Source: Oscillochloris sp. (lineage in GTDB: Bacteria > Chloroflexota > Chloroflexia > Chloroflexales > Chloroflexaceae). From it: 64,000 nt of DNA. The stretch covers positions 1-64,000 of the forward strand of contig JAAUQO010000001.1 of the NCBI GenBank assembly GCA_012032775.1, in the 5' to 3' direction. The notes under the pieces are model-generated. The model did not search any database and was not told where the DNA came from. It was given only the letters and a program-made list of their open reading frames with translations. Of the stretch, positions 29,137 through 44,819 are shown piece after piece. The position numbers were made by a program, and so were the translations under genes. Position 1 is the first letter of the stretch. Each line of letters starts with the position of its first letter.

Positions 29137-30060
29137 ATGCCGAACAACAAGTACGCATTCTTTAACGGCGAGATTGTTCCGATTGAACAGGCGCAGGTAA
29201 GCGTGATGACCAACGCCCTTAATTACGGTACCGGCTGCTTCGAGGGTATTCGTGGCTACTGGAACGCCGACGTTGAGCAGTTGTACATTTTTCAGCTTCG
29301 CCCACACATGGAGCGGTTGCTGCGTTCGTGTCGCATTCTGTACATGAGCATTCCCTATAGTGCCGACGATCTTTGCCGGATCACACTTGATCTCCTCCGC
29401 AAGGAGCAATTCCGCGAAGATGTCTACATTCGGCCTCTGGTCTACAAAAGCGATCCGGCGATCGCCGTACAGATGAACGGGCTGAACGACGCCCTCACGA
29501 TTTTCGCAGTCGGCTTCGGCCAATATATCGCCGGCGGCGCACTCCGCGTCTGTGTTTCGTCGTGGCGCCGGATCGACGACAACATCATTCCTTCGCGCGC
29601 CAAAGCAAGCGGAGCGTACATCAATTCGGCCCTGGCAAAAACCGAGGCCCTGTTGAACGGCTACGACGAAGCGATTGTGTTGGGCAGCGACGGCCAGGTT
29701 TCGGAGGCCAGCGCCTCCAACTTGTTCATTGTACGCAACGGAGTACTGGTAACACCGCCGATCACCAGCGATGTGCTTGAGGGGATTACCCGACAGGTGG
29801 TGGCGCAACTTGCTCGCGAGCAATTGGGCCTGACAGTTCACGAGCGCGCGATCGACCGCACCGAGTTGTACGTCGCCGACGAGGCGTTCTTCTGCGGCAC
29901 CGGCGTCGAAATCAAGCCGATTATCGAAGTCGATCGCCGCAATGTCGGCAATGGCGAACCGGGGCCGATCGCCACGAAACTGGTATCCGCCTACGCCGAT
30001 CTAGTGCGCGGCCGCGATAACGCCCACAGCGACTGGTGTACTCCGGTCTACGAATCATAA
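29137..30060 (+). CDS. ilvE: Branched-chain amino acid aminotransferase
   Basis: ALNYGTGCFEGIRGYW, RAKASGAYINSALAKTEALLNGYDEAI, EASASNLFIV, EAFFCGTGVEI. Confidence 0.92.
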   Translation: MPNNKYAFFNGEIVPIEQAQVSVMTNALNYGTGCFEGIRGYWNADVEQLYIFQLRPHMERLLRSCRILYMSIPYSADDLCRITLDLLRKEQFREDVYIRPLVYKSDPAIAVQMNGLNDALTIFAVGFGQYIAGGALRVCVSSWRRIDDNIIPSRAKASGAYINSALAKTEALLNGYDEAIVLGSDGQVSEASASNLFIVRNGVLVTPPITSDVLEGITRQVVAQLAREQLGLTVHERAIDRTELYVADEAFFCGTGVEIKPIIEVDRRNVGNGEPGPIATKLVSAYADLVRGRDNAHSDWCTPVYES

Positions 30061-30110
30061 TGTGGAAGTCCGGTTGGCAACAACGCTGTCAACCGGACTT
30101 CCACACTTTT
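30061..30110. terminator. Bidirectional terminator between ilvE and ssb
   Basis: tgtggaagtccggttg-(13 nt)-caaccggacttccaca-ctttt, perfect 16-bp stem. Confidence 0.9.
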
Positions 30111-30657
30111 AGAACGGAATATCGTCGTCGCTCTCGATCGGCTGCGGCTGATTGCGTGCCGGCGCCCGCGCAGAACCTCGGTTGGCGGCAGGAGCAGCGG
30201 GAGTGGATGTATTGCGACTGCCGGACGCAGCTACCGGGCGACGCGGCGCAGGCATCGACTCCGCCTCCGGCTCATCGACGGGTTCTTCAAATCCTTGATC
30301 ATCGGGAACCGGGCCGCGCTCACCACGGGAAGACAGGATAATCATATCCTGCGTAATAACCTCGGTGGTGTAGCGATCTTGGCCATCGCGATCTTGCCAT
30401 TTCCGCGTCTGCAAACGTCCTTCAACATATACCCGCGTACCTTTCGTCAGGTACTGGTTGCAGATCTCGGCCAGCTTATCCCAGGCTACACAGCGAAACC
30501 ATTCGGTGTCGTCGTGCGCATTGCCGTCGCGATCTTTCCAACTGCGGCCACTGGCAACCCGAAACGTCGTTACCGCGCTTCCCTGAGCGGTGTAACGCAT
30601 CTCCGGATCGGCACCAAGATAGCCCGTCAACTGGACTTTGTTCAAATCCTTCGCCAT
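30109..30657 (-). CDS. ssb: Single-stranded DNA-binding protein
   Basis: MAKDLNKVQLTGYLGADPEMRYT...WFRCVAWDKLAEI...YVEGRLQTRKWQD; acidic tip ESDDDIPF. Confidence 0.97.
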   Translation of the reverse strand: MAKDLNKVQLTGYLGADPEMRYTAQGSAVTTFRVASGRSWKDRDGNAHDDTEWFRCVAWDKLAEICNQYLTKGTRVYVEGRLQTRKWQDRDGQDRYTTEVITQDMIILSSRGERGPVPDDQGFEEPVDEPEAESMPAPRRPVAASGSRNTSTPAAPAANRGSARAPARNQPQPIESDDDIPF

Positions 30658-30777
30658 AGCCTGCCTCCTCGTGTCTCGTATCTACTCGTCGTCACCGTAC
30701 CGTTGGTTCGAGAGGGCTGACGATCTTCGAACCTATGTGCTGATAATAAACCGAAAACATGTGTTTGTCAAGCGGAA

Positions 30778-31056
30778 TCATGACAATCCAATGTCGTAAC
30801 CTGCCTCAAGATCACGTCGCGCAAAGCGCCGGAAAGCCAGAATGGTCGTGGTGCTGATCACACCTTCGATCCGAGCAATTCCACCCGGCACACCCTCATC
30901 CAACGACTCGTACTCATGCACCCGCAATACCGCGATGATGTCGAATTCGCCGGTTACCGAATACACTTCCGCCACATTCGGTAATTCCGCCACCGCCTGG
31001 GCTACATCGCTGATCCGCTGCGCCTGACACGTAATCATCACAAATGCTGTTACCAT
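30778..31056 (-). CDS. Lrp/AsnC ligand-binding (RAM) domain protein
   Basis: MVTAFVMITCQAQRISDVAQAVAELPNVAEVYSVTGEFDIIAVLRV. Confidence 0.9.
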   Translation of the reverse strand: MVTAFVMITCQAQRISDVAQAVAELPNVAEVYSVTGEFDIIAVLRVHEYESLDEGVPGGIARIEGVISTTTILAFRRFARRDLEAGYDIGLS

Positions 31057-31130
31057 CCCATACCTCCTTACACCTGCCTATCCAACTCTCCGGCTCGCGC
31101 TTCACCAACTGCCCGGCTCTACCCTGTAGC

Positions 31131-33212
31131 CTAAAACGGTTCAGGCGGCCGGATCCGCCAGAGCATCGGTGCCAGCCAGATCCAGGCGGTATTCAACACC
31201 ACCACCGCACCCATGATCAGCACCGCAAGCTTCCCGCTGCGGCTCATACGCCAGATCTGTGTTGCCGCCGCCGCCGAGCCAATCGCAACCACCCAGGCAA
31301 TGAACAACATCCAGCGCGGGCTATTGGTCAATCCGGTAATAAACGGCAGTACCGCAAATGCTACTGCCACCAACAAACTTCCGCCCATCAACCAGATCGC
31401 GGTATGGCGACTCGCTGAGCTACGATTGTTCGCCGTACCTACCCCACGCACAAGTTGCCAAACCCCTCCGAGCGCCAGCAGCAACGGAAATAGTCCAAAG
31501 TGGGTCAGCAATCCCGCCTGCCAGAGCGTCTGCCACATGACTGCGCGGCTCACCGGCCCACGCCCCGCCACCGCCGTCAATCCGCCCGCGCTGGCAGCCT
31601 GCAACTGGCTGAGAAACACCGGTATATAGGCGCTGTAAAAGGTTATTCCGGCAAATGCGCCGGCAATCACCACCGCAATGGTCAGTGGCCAACGCACACG
31701 ATAGGCCCAACTTTCGGGCTGCCGGCCCAGAAACCATGCAACAATCGTTAACCCGCCCAGCAATAACGCACTATTGATGAGAAAACCAAAATGGCCCAAA
31801 AATACCAGTGTTAGTGCTCCGGCAACCATCCCAATCCAAAACAAACGCTGCCGGCGGTTATCGGCTTGCCAGGCGTCTCCAGCCCAGATCAGCACCGCGA
31901 TCAAGAGCAAATGGAAGAATTGTGTGTAGATATGCGTGTCGAACGACCACCACGAGACCATGAAGGTAGCGGCCGTAAACACATAAATGCCTGCTGCCAG
32001 CAGCGCTGGACGCGGAAACAGCAATCGCGTCGCGATCGCATAAATCAGCGCCGCACTCAAGGCATCGACAAGTGCCGCTCCAATCTGCAAGGCGTGCCGT
32101 GGATGCACACCCAGAAGCGTGAGCGGCGCAATCCCGATATATGGCGCAGTCGGGTAGGGAAACTCAACCCCGCGATTTACCGAAAGGATGTGAAGAAGCC
32201 CCCAGACGGTCTCATTAAAGCGGTTATGATGAAATCCAATATCGCCGTGCATCGAATCGGGGTACAATCTTCCGCCATAGCGTAAAGCGAAGCTGATACC
32301 AATGAAAAGCGTCAGCCAAGCCATGGTAAACCGATCGAACGGCACACCCAGGTGTTTCGCTACCCTCGGCAACCCATAACCCACCGCTATAATCAGTGGA
32401 TAAGTAAGCAGTACCGCCGTCAGGGCTGCATTCGTGCCGAAGGCCCAACGCGCCGGATCGAGAAAAATTGCCGCAGCAACCAGTAACCCTCCAAGCATAA
32501 ACACAACCGATGCCGCCGGCCACTGCGCCACTGCGACTCCCGTCAAAGCGTGACGCACAGCGAGCCAGCCGATCACCAGCGTCAGCAACCATCCGCCAAG
32601 CGCATGAATGTCGGGGAGTGCCGGAGGGCTGCCGGGAACCGACTGGATACGCACTTGATCGAGAAGCGTGCCAAGTTGACGCTCGTCATTCGGCAAACTA
32701 AATGTTGTCGAGCGCAATGTCAGCCGCACTATCCCATCAGCCGCCGGAGGCATGACGATCTGCTGGATCGATCCTTCGGCACGGATCGGCAATGTCGCAA
32801 TAAGCCGGTCGTCGGCATACACATCGATCGTCTGGGGGCCACGAGCGGCAACTTGTGGTCCAAACGGAAAGAAGTACAAACTCACTAATGCTGGGCGCCG
32901 GCCGAAACCAGGCACAACGATCAGCGACTCGGCGGCCGTCCAGCGAAAGGTGCCGTTTGCATCGCGCTCGGCTGTGTTAAATCCCTGGAGAAACGGCAGA
33001 TCACTGCCGATACCTTCTTCGTAACCTACATCAATGACAAGCCGCCGTGATAATTGCGGCGAAATGATCATGACCACCAGGACGAGACTGAGCCCAATCC
33101 AGAGGATCGGTCGGCGCAATGCAACAACTTCATCACGCACGAAGCTGAATAGACCGACCGGCAACCGGTTGCGCGCCGGCCGGGTTGAAGATACGATCTT
33201 TTCCGTCTGCAT
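31131..33212 (-). CDS. Multi-pass membrane glycosyltransferase-like protein
   Basis: Many TM segments; YGGRLYPDSMHGDIGFHHNRF and YPTAPYIGIAPLTLLG regions resemble GT39/ArnT-type enzymes. Confidence 0.6.
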   Translation of the reverse strand: MQTEKIVSSTRPARNRLPVGLFSFVRDEVVALRRPILWIGLSLVLVVMIISPQLSRRLVIDVGYEEGIGSDLPFLQGFNTAERDANGTFRWTAAESLIVVPGFGRRPALVSLYFFPFGPQVAARGPQTIDVYADDRLIATLPIRAEGSIQQIVMPPAADGIVRLTLRSTTFSLPNDERQLGTLLDQVRIQSVPGSPPALPDIHALGGWLLTLVIGWLAVRHALTGVAVAQWPAASVVFMLGGLLVAAAIFLDPARWAFGTNAALTAVLLTYPLIIAVGYGLPRVAKHLGVPFDRFTMAWLTLFIGISFALRYGGRLYPDSMHGDIGFHHNRFNETVWGLLHILSVNRGVEFPYPTAPYIGIAPLTLLGVHPRHALQIGAALVDALSAALIYAIATRLLFPRPALLAAGIYVFTAATFMVSWWSFDTHIYTQFFHLLLIAVLIWAGDAWQADNRRQRLFWIGMVAGALTLVFLGHFGFLINSALLLGGLTIVAWFLGRQPESWAYRVRWPLTIAVVIAGAFAGITFYSAYIPVFLSQLQAASAGGLTAVAGRGPVSRAVMWQTLWQAGLLTHFGLFPLLLALGGVWQLVRGVGTANNRSSASRHTAIWLMGGSLLVAVAFAVLPFITGLTNSPRWMLFIAWVVAIGSAAAATQIWRMSRSGKLAVLIMGAVVVLNTAWIWLAPMLWRIRPPEPF

Positions 33213-33240
33213 ACGCCAGATTATACCCGACCTTATACAA

Positions 33241-33270
33241 AATCCCTCGCCCCTTATGGAGCGAGGGATT
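33241..33270 (-). terminator. Hairpin downstream of rpoC
   Basis: aatccctcgc-ccttatgga-gcgagggatt followed on minus strand by TTGTAT. Confidence 0.6.
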
Positions 33271-33308
33271 GCGATGTGCCAAGAGGCTCACCATGCTACA
33301 ATCGCGGC

Positions 33309-38606
<5,298 letters not shown>

Positions 38607-38643
38607 GGGTGACTCCTGACACAAACCAGAACGCTTGTGCCAT

Positions 38644-38685
38644 TTTATCCGGTTCCGGTAACTATGTCAACCGAAACCGGATAAA
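38644..38685. promoter_or_regulatory. Inverted repeat in the rpoB-endonuclease gap
   Basis: tttatccggttccgg-taactatgtcaa-ccgaaaccggataaa, 15-bp arms with one mismatch. Confidence 0.75.
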
Positions 38686-38716
38686 GCCACCCACAGGCCG
38701 CATCGCCTGCATCAGG

Positions 38717-41700
38717 TTAGAACTCGCCGCGCTCCATACCGCTGAGGTTGATCCCATCGAGCGCGGCGACATCATTATCGACATCGTCGGTAAGCTCAAC
38801 TGTGCGATCATCTTCGCTGAGCACCTCAACCGAGAGCCCAAGCGACTGAAGCTCCTTGATCAGCACCTTGAAGCTCTCAGGCACGCCGGCCTCCTGGATC
38901 GGTTCACCCTTCACAATCGCCTCGTAGGTCTTCACGCGGCCGACCACATCGTCTGACTTGACCGTCAGCATCTCCTGGAGGATATAGGCTGCGCCGTACG
39001 CTTCGAGCGCCCAGACCTCCATCTCACCGAAGCGCTGGCCGCCGAACTGGGCCTTACCGCCGAGGGGTTGCTGCGTCACCAGACTGTAGGGACCGGTGGA
39101 GCGAGCGTGGATCTTATCTTCCACCAGGTGAGCCAACTTCAGCATGTAGGCATAGCCGACCGTGACCGGATGATCGAAGCGATCGCCGGTACGACCGTCG
39201 TAGAGCGTAACCTTACCATCGCCGGGAAGACCGGCATTGATCAACGCTTCCTTGATCTGGGCCTCACTGGCGCCATCGAAGACCGGTGTTGCGATTCGAT
39301 AGCCAAGGCGGGCCACAGCCCAACCGAGGTGCGTCTCAAGGATCTGGCCGATATTCATACGCGACGGCACACCGATCGGATTGAGAATAATATCGACCGG
39401 GCGACCATCAGGCAAGAACGGCATATCCTCGATCGGCAATACCCGCGACACCACACCTTTATTTCCGTGGCGACCGGCCATCTTATCGCCGGCGCTGATC
39501 TTGCGCTTCTGACACAGCAGCACGCGCACCGTCTGGTTTACACCAACCGGCAATTCAGCCCCTTCGCTACGCGAGAAGACCTTGACATCGATCACCTTAC
39601 CGCGTACACCATTGGGCACCCGCAGCGAGCTATCCTTCACCTCGCGGGCCTTTTCACCGAAGATCGCGCGCAGCAGGCGCTCCTCAGCGGTCAGATCCGT
39701 CTCGCCTTTAGGCGTGATCTTGCCGACCAGAATATCGTTCGGCTGAACCTCGGCGCCGACATAGATAATCCCGCGCTCATCAAGATTGCGCAGACTATCC
39801 TGGCCGACATTCGGAATATCGCGGGTGATCTCCTCGGGGCCGAGCTTTGTATCGCGAGCCTCAACCTCATACTTCTCAATATGGATCGAAGTAAAGATAT
39901 CCTCGCGTACAAGGCGTTCGGAAACAAGAATGGCATCCTCGAAATTACCGCCTTCCCAGGGCATATAGGCGACGAGAATGTTCTGACCAAGCGCCAACTC
40001 ACCGAAATCGGTGCTGGAACTATCGGCGATCACCTCACCAACCTCAATCCGCTGTCCCTTCTGGACGTTAGGCCGCTGGTTAATGCAGGTATCCTGGTTC
40101 GAACGCATGAACTTGCGCAACGGATAAGTATACTCGTTGCCGTCGTCCTCCTGGACGATAATTCGATCGCCGTTGGCACTGACCACTACACCGGGCGTGC
40201 GTGCCACCACCACCTGACCGGAGTCACGGGCGGCGCGGTGCTCCATACCGGTGCCGACGATCGGCGCATCTGGGCGAAGCAACGGCACCGCCTGGCGCTG
40301 CATATTCGAACCCATCAGCGCACGGTTCGCGTCATCGTGCTCAAGGAAGGGGATGAGCGCCGTACTGACCGAAACCACCTGCTTCGGCGACACATCCATA
40401 TAATCGATACGATCGACTCGCTCTTGCACAAACTTCTCGCCGAAGCGACAGGCTGCCGCCGCATTCACGAAGCGATTATGCTCATCGATCGGCGCATTTG
40501 CCTGCGCAACAATAAAGCGATCCTCCTCATCGGCGCTGAGATACTCAACCTCTTGCGAGACAACCGGCTGGATGCGGATCATCTTAATCGGCATCTCAAT
40601 AATCTGCTCGGCCAGCGAACGATTAATCTCCGTCCCCGACTCGGCGATCGTCTCACCGGTATCGGGATTGACGATATCTTCGCGCAGGATTTGACCACGC
40701 AGCATACCGACCGTGATTCGACGCGCTATACCCTCATCGACCCGCGAGCCTTTTGCAGCGATCAGATCGCCGGTACGCAGGTCGCGCACATCGCGCAGCA
40801 ACATCTTCTTCTCGAGCCAAACCTGCGCATTATCGACCGTGTTGTACACCTTGCGATAGGGCGTCTCCAGAAAGCCCATCTCATTCACACGTGAGAAGGT
40901 GGACATCGTACCGATCAAACCGATATTCGGGCCTTCCGGCGTCTCCACCGGGCAGATCCGGCCATAGTGCGAGTGATGCACATCGCGCACTTCGAAACCG
41001 GCGCGGTCACGGGAAAGGCCACCGGGGCCAAGGGCAGAGAGGCGGCGCTTATTCGTCAACTCAGCGAGCGGATTAGTCTGATCCATAAACTGGCTAAGCT
41101 GTGAACCGCCGAAGAACTCACGCATCGCTGCAACCACCGGACGAATATTGATCAACCCGTTCGGTGTCGCGCTTTCGGGATCTTGCAGCGACATCCGCTC
41201 CTTGACCACACGTTCCAGGCGCAACAAACCAACCCGGAACTGCTGCTGGATCAACTCGCCGACGGTACGCACGCGGCGATTACCGAGGTGGTCGATATCA
41301 TCAGGACGGCCGATACCATTGTTAAGGTGGATCAACTGCTCGACGATCTTGAAGATATCGCGCGGCAGCAGCACTCGCACCTTCTGATCGGGCGCATTGC
41401 TGACGCCATCGCGGCGCGCATCGCGCTCCCAAAGGTTCTTATTGAGCTTATAGCGCCCAACCTTGGCGAGGTCGTAACGGCGCGGATTGAAGAGCAGCGA
41501 CTCGATCAACGAGCGCGCATTCTCCAAAGTCGGCGGATCACCGGGGCGCAGGCGCTTGTACAACTCCATCAGGGCCTCGCGCGAGTTGTGCGAGGGATCC
41601 TTATCGAGGGTAGCCTGCGTATAGGGATGCTCGGCGACTGTATCGACGTGGCGCAGCAATTCAAGAATTTGCTCGTTGTGTCCGTGCTGCTCCAACTCAT

Positions 41701-42409
41701 TATCGGGCACCCAGCGGCCTTCACCGTTCTCCTCAGCCTTCCAGGCGATAATCGCCCGCAGCAGAATGGTGACCGGGATTTTGCGCTTGCGATCGACTTT
41801 GACACTGAGCACATCGCGCTTATTGCTCTCGAACTCCAGCCATGCACCGCGGTTCGGGATCAACTTCGCAGAGTGCAGAGCCCGGCCGCTGGTCGGATCT
41901 TTATCGTCTTTGAAATACACGCCGGGCGAGCGAATCAATTGCGAAACCACGACACGCTCAGCGCCGTTGTAAATAAAGGTGCCGTTATCCGTCATCACCG
42001 GAAAATCGCCGAGAAAGATCTCGGTCTCCTTGATCTCGCCGGTGCTGAGAATGCGCAGTTCAACATTGACCCGCAGCGGAGCCGCGTACGTCAAATCGCG
42101 CTCACGACACTCAAACTCATCGAAGCGCGGCTCACCGAAGGCATAATCGCGGAAATGAAGCTCCAGGTTCTTACCCGTAAAGTCGGTGATCGGCGAAATC
42201 TCATCAAAGAGCTCGCGCAGGCCCTCTCGGCGGAACCAATCAAAGCTATTGACTTGCGTCTCGATCAAGCGCGGAACATCGATCGCGTCGTGAATACGCG
42301 CAAACGAGCGGCGCTCAATCCGCTGGACACGGCGCCCTGCTAATCCAGGATCGATCGGCGTAATCAACGGCTGCAGGACGACACTCTCAATCAACGGGGG
42401 CATACTCAC
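38717..42409 (-). CDS. rpoB: RNA polymerase beta subunit
   Basis: 1230 aa intact [55 protein letters not shown]. Confidence 0.98.
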   Translation of the reverse strand: MSMPPLIESVVLQPLITPIDPGLAGRRVQRIERRSFARIHDAIDVPRLIETQVNSFDWFRREGLRELFDEISPITDFTGKNLELHFRDYAFGEPRFDEFECRERDLTYAAPLRVNVELRILSTGEIKETEIFLGDFPVMTDNGTFIYNGAERVVVSQLIRSPGVYFKDDKDPTSGRALHSAKLIPNRGAWLEFESNKRDVLSVKVDRKRKIPVTILLRAIIAWKAEENGEGRWVPDNELEQHGHNEQILELLRHVDTVAEHPYTQATLDKDPSHNSREALMELYKRLRPGDPPTLENARSLIESLLFNPRRYDLAKVGRYKLNKNLWERDARRDGVSNAPDQKVRVLLPRDIFKIVEQLIHLNNGIGRPDDIDHLGNRRVRTVGELIQQQFRVGLLRLERVVKERMSLQDPESATPNGLINIRPVVAAMREFFGGSQLSQFMDQTNPLAELTNKRRLSALGPGGLSRDRAGFEVRDVHHSHYGRICPVETPEGPNIGLIGTMSTFSRVNEMGFLETPYRKVYNTVDNAQVWLEKKMLLRDVRDLRTGDLIAAKGSRVDEGIARRITVGMLRGQILREDIVNPDTGETIAESGTEINRSLAEQIIEMPIKMIRIQPVVSQEVEYLSADEEDRFIVAQANAPIDEHNRFVNAAAACRFGEKFVQERVDRIDYMDVSPKQVVSVSTALIPFLEHDDANRALMGSNMQRQAVPLLRPDAPIVGTGMEHRAARDSGQVVVARTPGVVVSANGDRIIVQEDDGNEYTYPLRKFMRSNQDTCINQRPNVQKGQRIEVGEVIADSSSTDFGELALGQNILVAYMPWEGGNFEDAILVSERLVREDIFTSIHIEKYEVEARDTKLGPEEITRDIPNVGQDSLRNLDERGIIYVGAEVQPNDILVGKITPKGETDLTAEERLLRAIFGEKAREVKDSSLRVPNGVRGKVIDVKVFSRSEGAELPVGVNQTVRVLLCQKRKISAGDKMAGRHGNKGVVSRVLPIEDMPFLPDGRPVDIILNPIGVPSRMNIGQILETHLGWAVARLGYRIATPVFDGASEAQIKEALINAGLPGDGKVTLYDGRTGDRFDHPVTVGYAYMLKLAHLVEDKIHARSTGPYSLVTQQPLGGKAQFGGQRFGEMEVWALEAYGAAYILQEMLTVKSDDVVGRVKTYEAIVKGEPIQEAGVPESFKVLIKELQSLGLSVEVLSEDDRTVELTDDVDNDVAALDGINLSGMERGEF

Positions 42410-42734
42410 CTCTCCTCAGTCGTCGGCGGTCGGTCCACCGCGCATTGCGACACCGGCTGCGACGGTTGCGTTAGGCGATATGAAACACAAATCGCCGGCC
42501 CTCGGCGCATACCCTTCTGCGGGTTGCCTGATGACTGGCGTGAACAAGCGGTTGCGTGAATCCGCACCGGATACGTGCTTGGTGTACTACGAGGCAATTG
42601 TGGACAAGATCACAAAAACGATCACTCGTAAACGATTGATTTAACCATTGATTAACAAAGACAACCAGACTGCGAAAGAGGATATTAACATACAACGAAG
42701 CGAGTGTCAAGTTTCCCCCTTTGCAGCAAGCAAG

Positions 42735-42763
42735 TTGCACAAATTAGCAGCTCGTGCTATACT
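42735..42763 (+). promoter_or_regulatory. Sigma70-type promoter for tRNA-Arg
   Basis: TTGCAC - 17 nt - TATACT, 18 nt upstream of mature tRNA. Confidence 0.8.
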
Positions 42764-42781
42764 AACGCTCGTTGCGGAGAT

Positions 42782-42858
42782 GACCCCGTAGCTCAGTGGA
42801 TTAGAGCGTTTCCCTGCGGAGGAAAAGGTCGCGCGTTCGAGTCGCGCCGGGGTCGCCA
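42782..42858 (+). tRNA. tRNA-Arg(GCG), canonical
   Basis: GACCCCG/CGGGGTC acceptor, loop CTGCGGA, GCGCG-TTCGAGT-CGCGC, encoded GCCA. Confidence 0.95.
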
Positions 42859-42868
42859 GTTTTGGAAA

Positions 42869-42897
42869 GGTGGTGCTTTAGAGCACCATCTTTTTTT
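42869..42897 (+). terminator. Rho-independent terminator after tRNA-Arg
   Basis: tggtgctttagagcacca + TCTTTTTTT. Confidence 0.9.
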
Positions 42898-42920
42898 ATT
42901 TCCGCAGGCCATGTTCTATT

Positions 42921-43880
42921 CTACCAGAGTTTGGCCAATAATGCAGGATCAATATTCCCCCCCGAAAGCAGCACCCCCACTCGGCGGCAATCAGCCGGCA
43001 ACGCGCCGGCCATCATCGCGGCCAATGCGACGGCGCCGGTTGGTTCGACCAACAGTTTCAGGCGCAGCAACAAATAACGCATGGTCTCCACGACCTGTTC
43101 ATCACTGACCAGCAACACATCCTCCACGTACTGCTGAATGATCGGGAAAGTGAGCCGGCCGGGGGCAGTGGTGCGAATACCGTCGGCGATGGTGGTTGGC
43201 GGCGAGATGCTGACACGCTTACCGGCCCGCAACGATTGCCGTACATCATCGGCGCCCTCGGTTTCCACGCCGAAGATGCGAATATCCGGCTTGAGGCCCT
43301 TTGCCGCAACCGCACATCCAGCGATCAAACCACCACCGCCGATCGGACAAACCAGCGCATCGAGATCGGGTTGGTCGGTGAGCAACTCCAGAGCCGCCGT
43401 GCCCTGGCCGGCGATAATGTGGGGATGGTCGTAGGGCGGGATGATCGTCAGGCCCCGTTCTTCGGCCACTGCACGTGCAAACTGTTCGCGATCAACGGCG
43501 GTGCGCGTATAGATCAGCACCTCGGCACCGTACTCTCTGGTGGCCGCCAGTTTCACACCTGGCGCATCGTCGGGCATGCAGATCACCGCAGGTACGCCGA
43601 GAATCCGGGCTGCAAGTGCTACGCCCTGGGCATGATTTCCGCTGCTAAACGCAACAATGCCGCGGGCACGTTCTTCAGCACTGAGCCGGCTGATCGCGTT
43701 ATATGCGCCGCGAAACTTAAATGCGCCGCCGCGCTGGAACTGCTCGCATTTAAGAAATACCCGACATCCGCTACGCGCATCGAGGCTACGGCTGCTATGA
43801 ATCGGCGTCCGGTGGGCGACACCGGCAAGGTTTTCGGCGGCGAACCGGACATCATCAAAAGTAATCGGAAACGTTTCCAT
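42921..43880 (-). CDS. Threonine/serine dehydratase (PLP-dependent)
   Basis: FLKCEQFQRGGAFKFRGAYNAI, FSSGNHAQGVALAA, CPIGGGGLIAGCA. Confidence 0.93.
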   Translation of the reverse strand: METFPITFDDVRFAAENLAGVAHRTPIHSSRSLDARSGCRVFLKCEQFQRGGAFKFRGAYNAISRLSAEERARGIVAFSSGNHAQGVALAARILGVPAVICMPDDAPGVKLAATREYGAEVLIYTRTAVDREQFARAVAEERGLTIIPPYDHPHIIAGQGTAALELLTDQPDLDALVCPIGGGGLIAGCAVAAKGLKPDIRIFGVETEGADDVRQSLRAGKRVSISPPTTIADGIRTTAPGRLTFPIIQQYVEDVLLVSDEQVVETMRYLLLRLKLLVEPTGAVALAAMMAGALPADCRRVGVLLSGGNIDPALLAKLW

Positions 43881-44170
43881 ATATTCTCCTGCGGATTAAG
43901 CATGGGTTGATTATACAAGGCGTCATGCAAATGCAGCATTTCCTCATGTGGTAACGCTACAACATCAGGCAGAGGGCTGGCGCTTGACTGCGTGTCGAGA
44001 CCTCAAGGAAAAAGACGAATCCAGCAAGCGGTTGCGCAACAAATCACGGCGCGCTGGCCCGTAGATTGCGGTAACAGTGCAGCACAGATCCGCGAGCGGG
44101 ACAGGTATAATGCATACAGCGCCGAACCTTCCGGCGCAATTGAAGCGTTTAGCGCCGAGGAGCATCGCCC

Positions 44171-44647
44171 ATGGTTGTCGAGGCCCGGCTCAGCCCTACC
44201 CAATTTCGTCGTATTGCGTTGTTGCGCCACTTTCAGCGCCCCGGTTTCTACTTCTATTCACTTACGGCCGCCGCACTGACCGCCGGTGTATTGGCGTTGG
44301 GAATGCGACCGATCTTCCTGGCGGTAGGCTGGATTCCGTTCGTGATCTACATGGTGTTGGGGTTCATCAACGCAATTGTCGGCAGTCGCGGCGATAATCG
44401 TCCGTATTTGCTGCAAACCCGTTACGAGTTCAACGCCCGGGGCGTAAAGATGAGCACCAGCCAGGGGAGTAGCGAACTGGACTGGGATGCGTTTTTGCGC
44501 TGGCGCAAGGTGATCAACTGTTATGTGTTGGAGCTGAAATCGGGGCTGGTTATCGCCTTCCCGAACGACGGTCTTTCGCCGCAGCGCATACAGTCGCTGG
44601 ATGATTTGTTCAGCCGCGAAATTACGAAACGGAATAAGGGCGCGTGA
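44171..44647 (+). CDS. YcxB-like family membrane protein
   Basis: Two TM segments followed by [38 protein letters not shown]. Confidence 0.65.
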   Translation: MVVEARLSPTQFRRIALLRHFQRPGFYFYSLTAAALTAGVLALGMRPIFLAVGWIPFVIYMVLGFINAIVGSRGDNRPYLLQTRYEFNARGVKMSTSQGSSELDWDAFLRWRKVINCYVLELKSGLVIAFPNDGLSPQRIQSLDDLFSREITKRNKGA

Positions 44648-44651
44648 GTCG

Positions 44652-44775
44652 ATGCAGAATGCAGAATTGGCGCGCATCAGACCGCAGGTAAAAATGCAGA
44701 ATGCAGAATTGGCGCGCATCAAACCGCAGGTAAAAATGCAGAATGCAGAATTGCCGCGCATCAGACCGCACGCAG
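44652..44775. repeat. 42-bp tandem repeat, about 3 copies, each beginning with tgcagaa heptamers
   Basis: atgcagaatgcagaattggcgcgcatcagaccgcaggtaaaa repeated with 42-bp spacing (44652, 44694, 44736). Confidence 0.92.
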
Positions 44776-44780
44776 TTGGC

Positions 44781-44808
44781 ATCAGGCATCAAGTATCAGG
44801 CATTGAGA
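44781..44808. repeat. Heptamer repeat ATCAGGC-like x4
   Basis: atcaggc atcaagt atcaggc attgaga. Confidence 0.8.
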
Positions 44809-44819
44809 TAGGGGTTTTG

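Noticed and set aside
38717-42409. Rifampicin-resistance substitution in RpoB
   Set aside because: The cluster [33 protein letters not shown] looks wild-type by eye
44652-44775. Transposon terminal repeat
   Set aside because: Tandem rather than inverted, no transposase nearby; fits the heptamer-repeat pattern better
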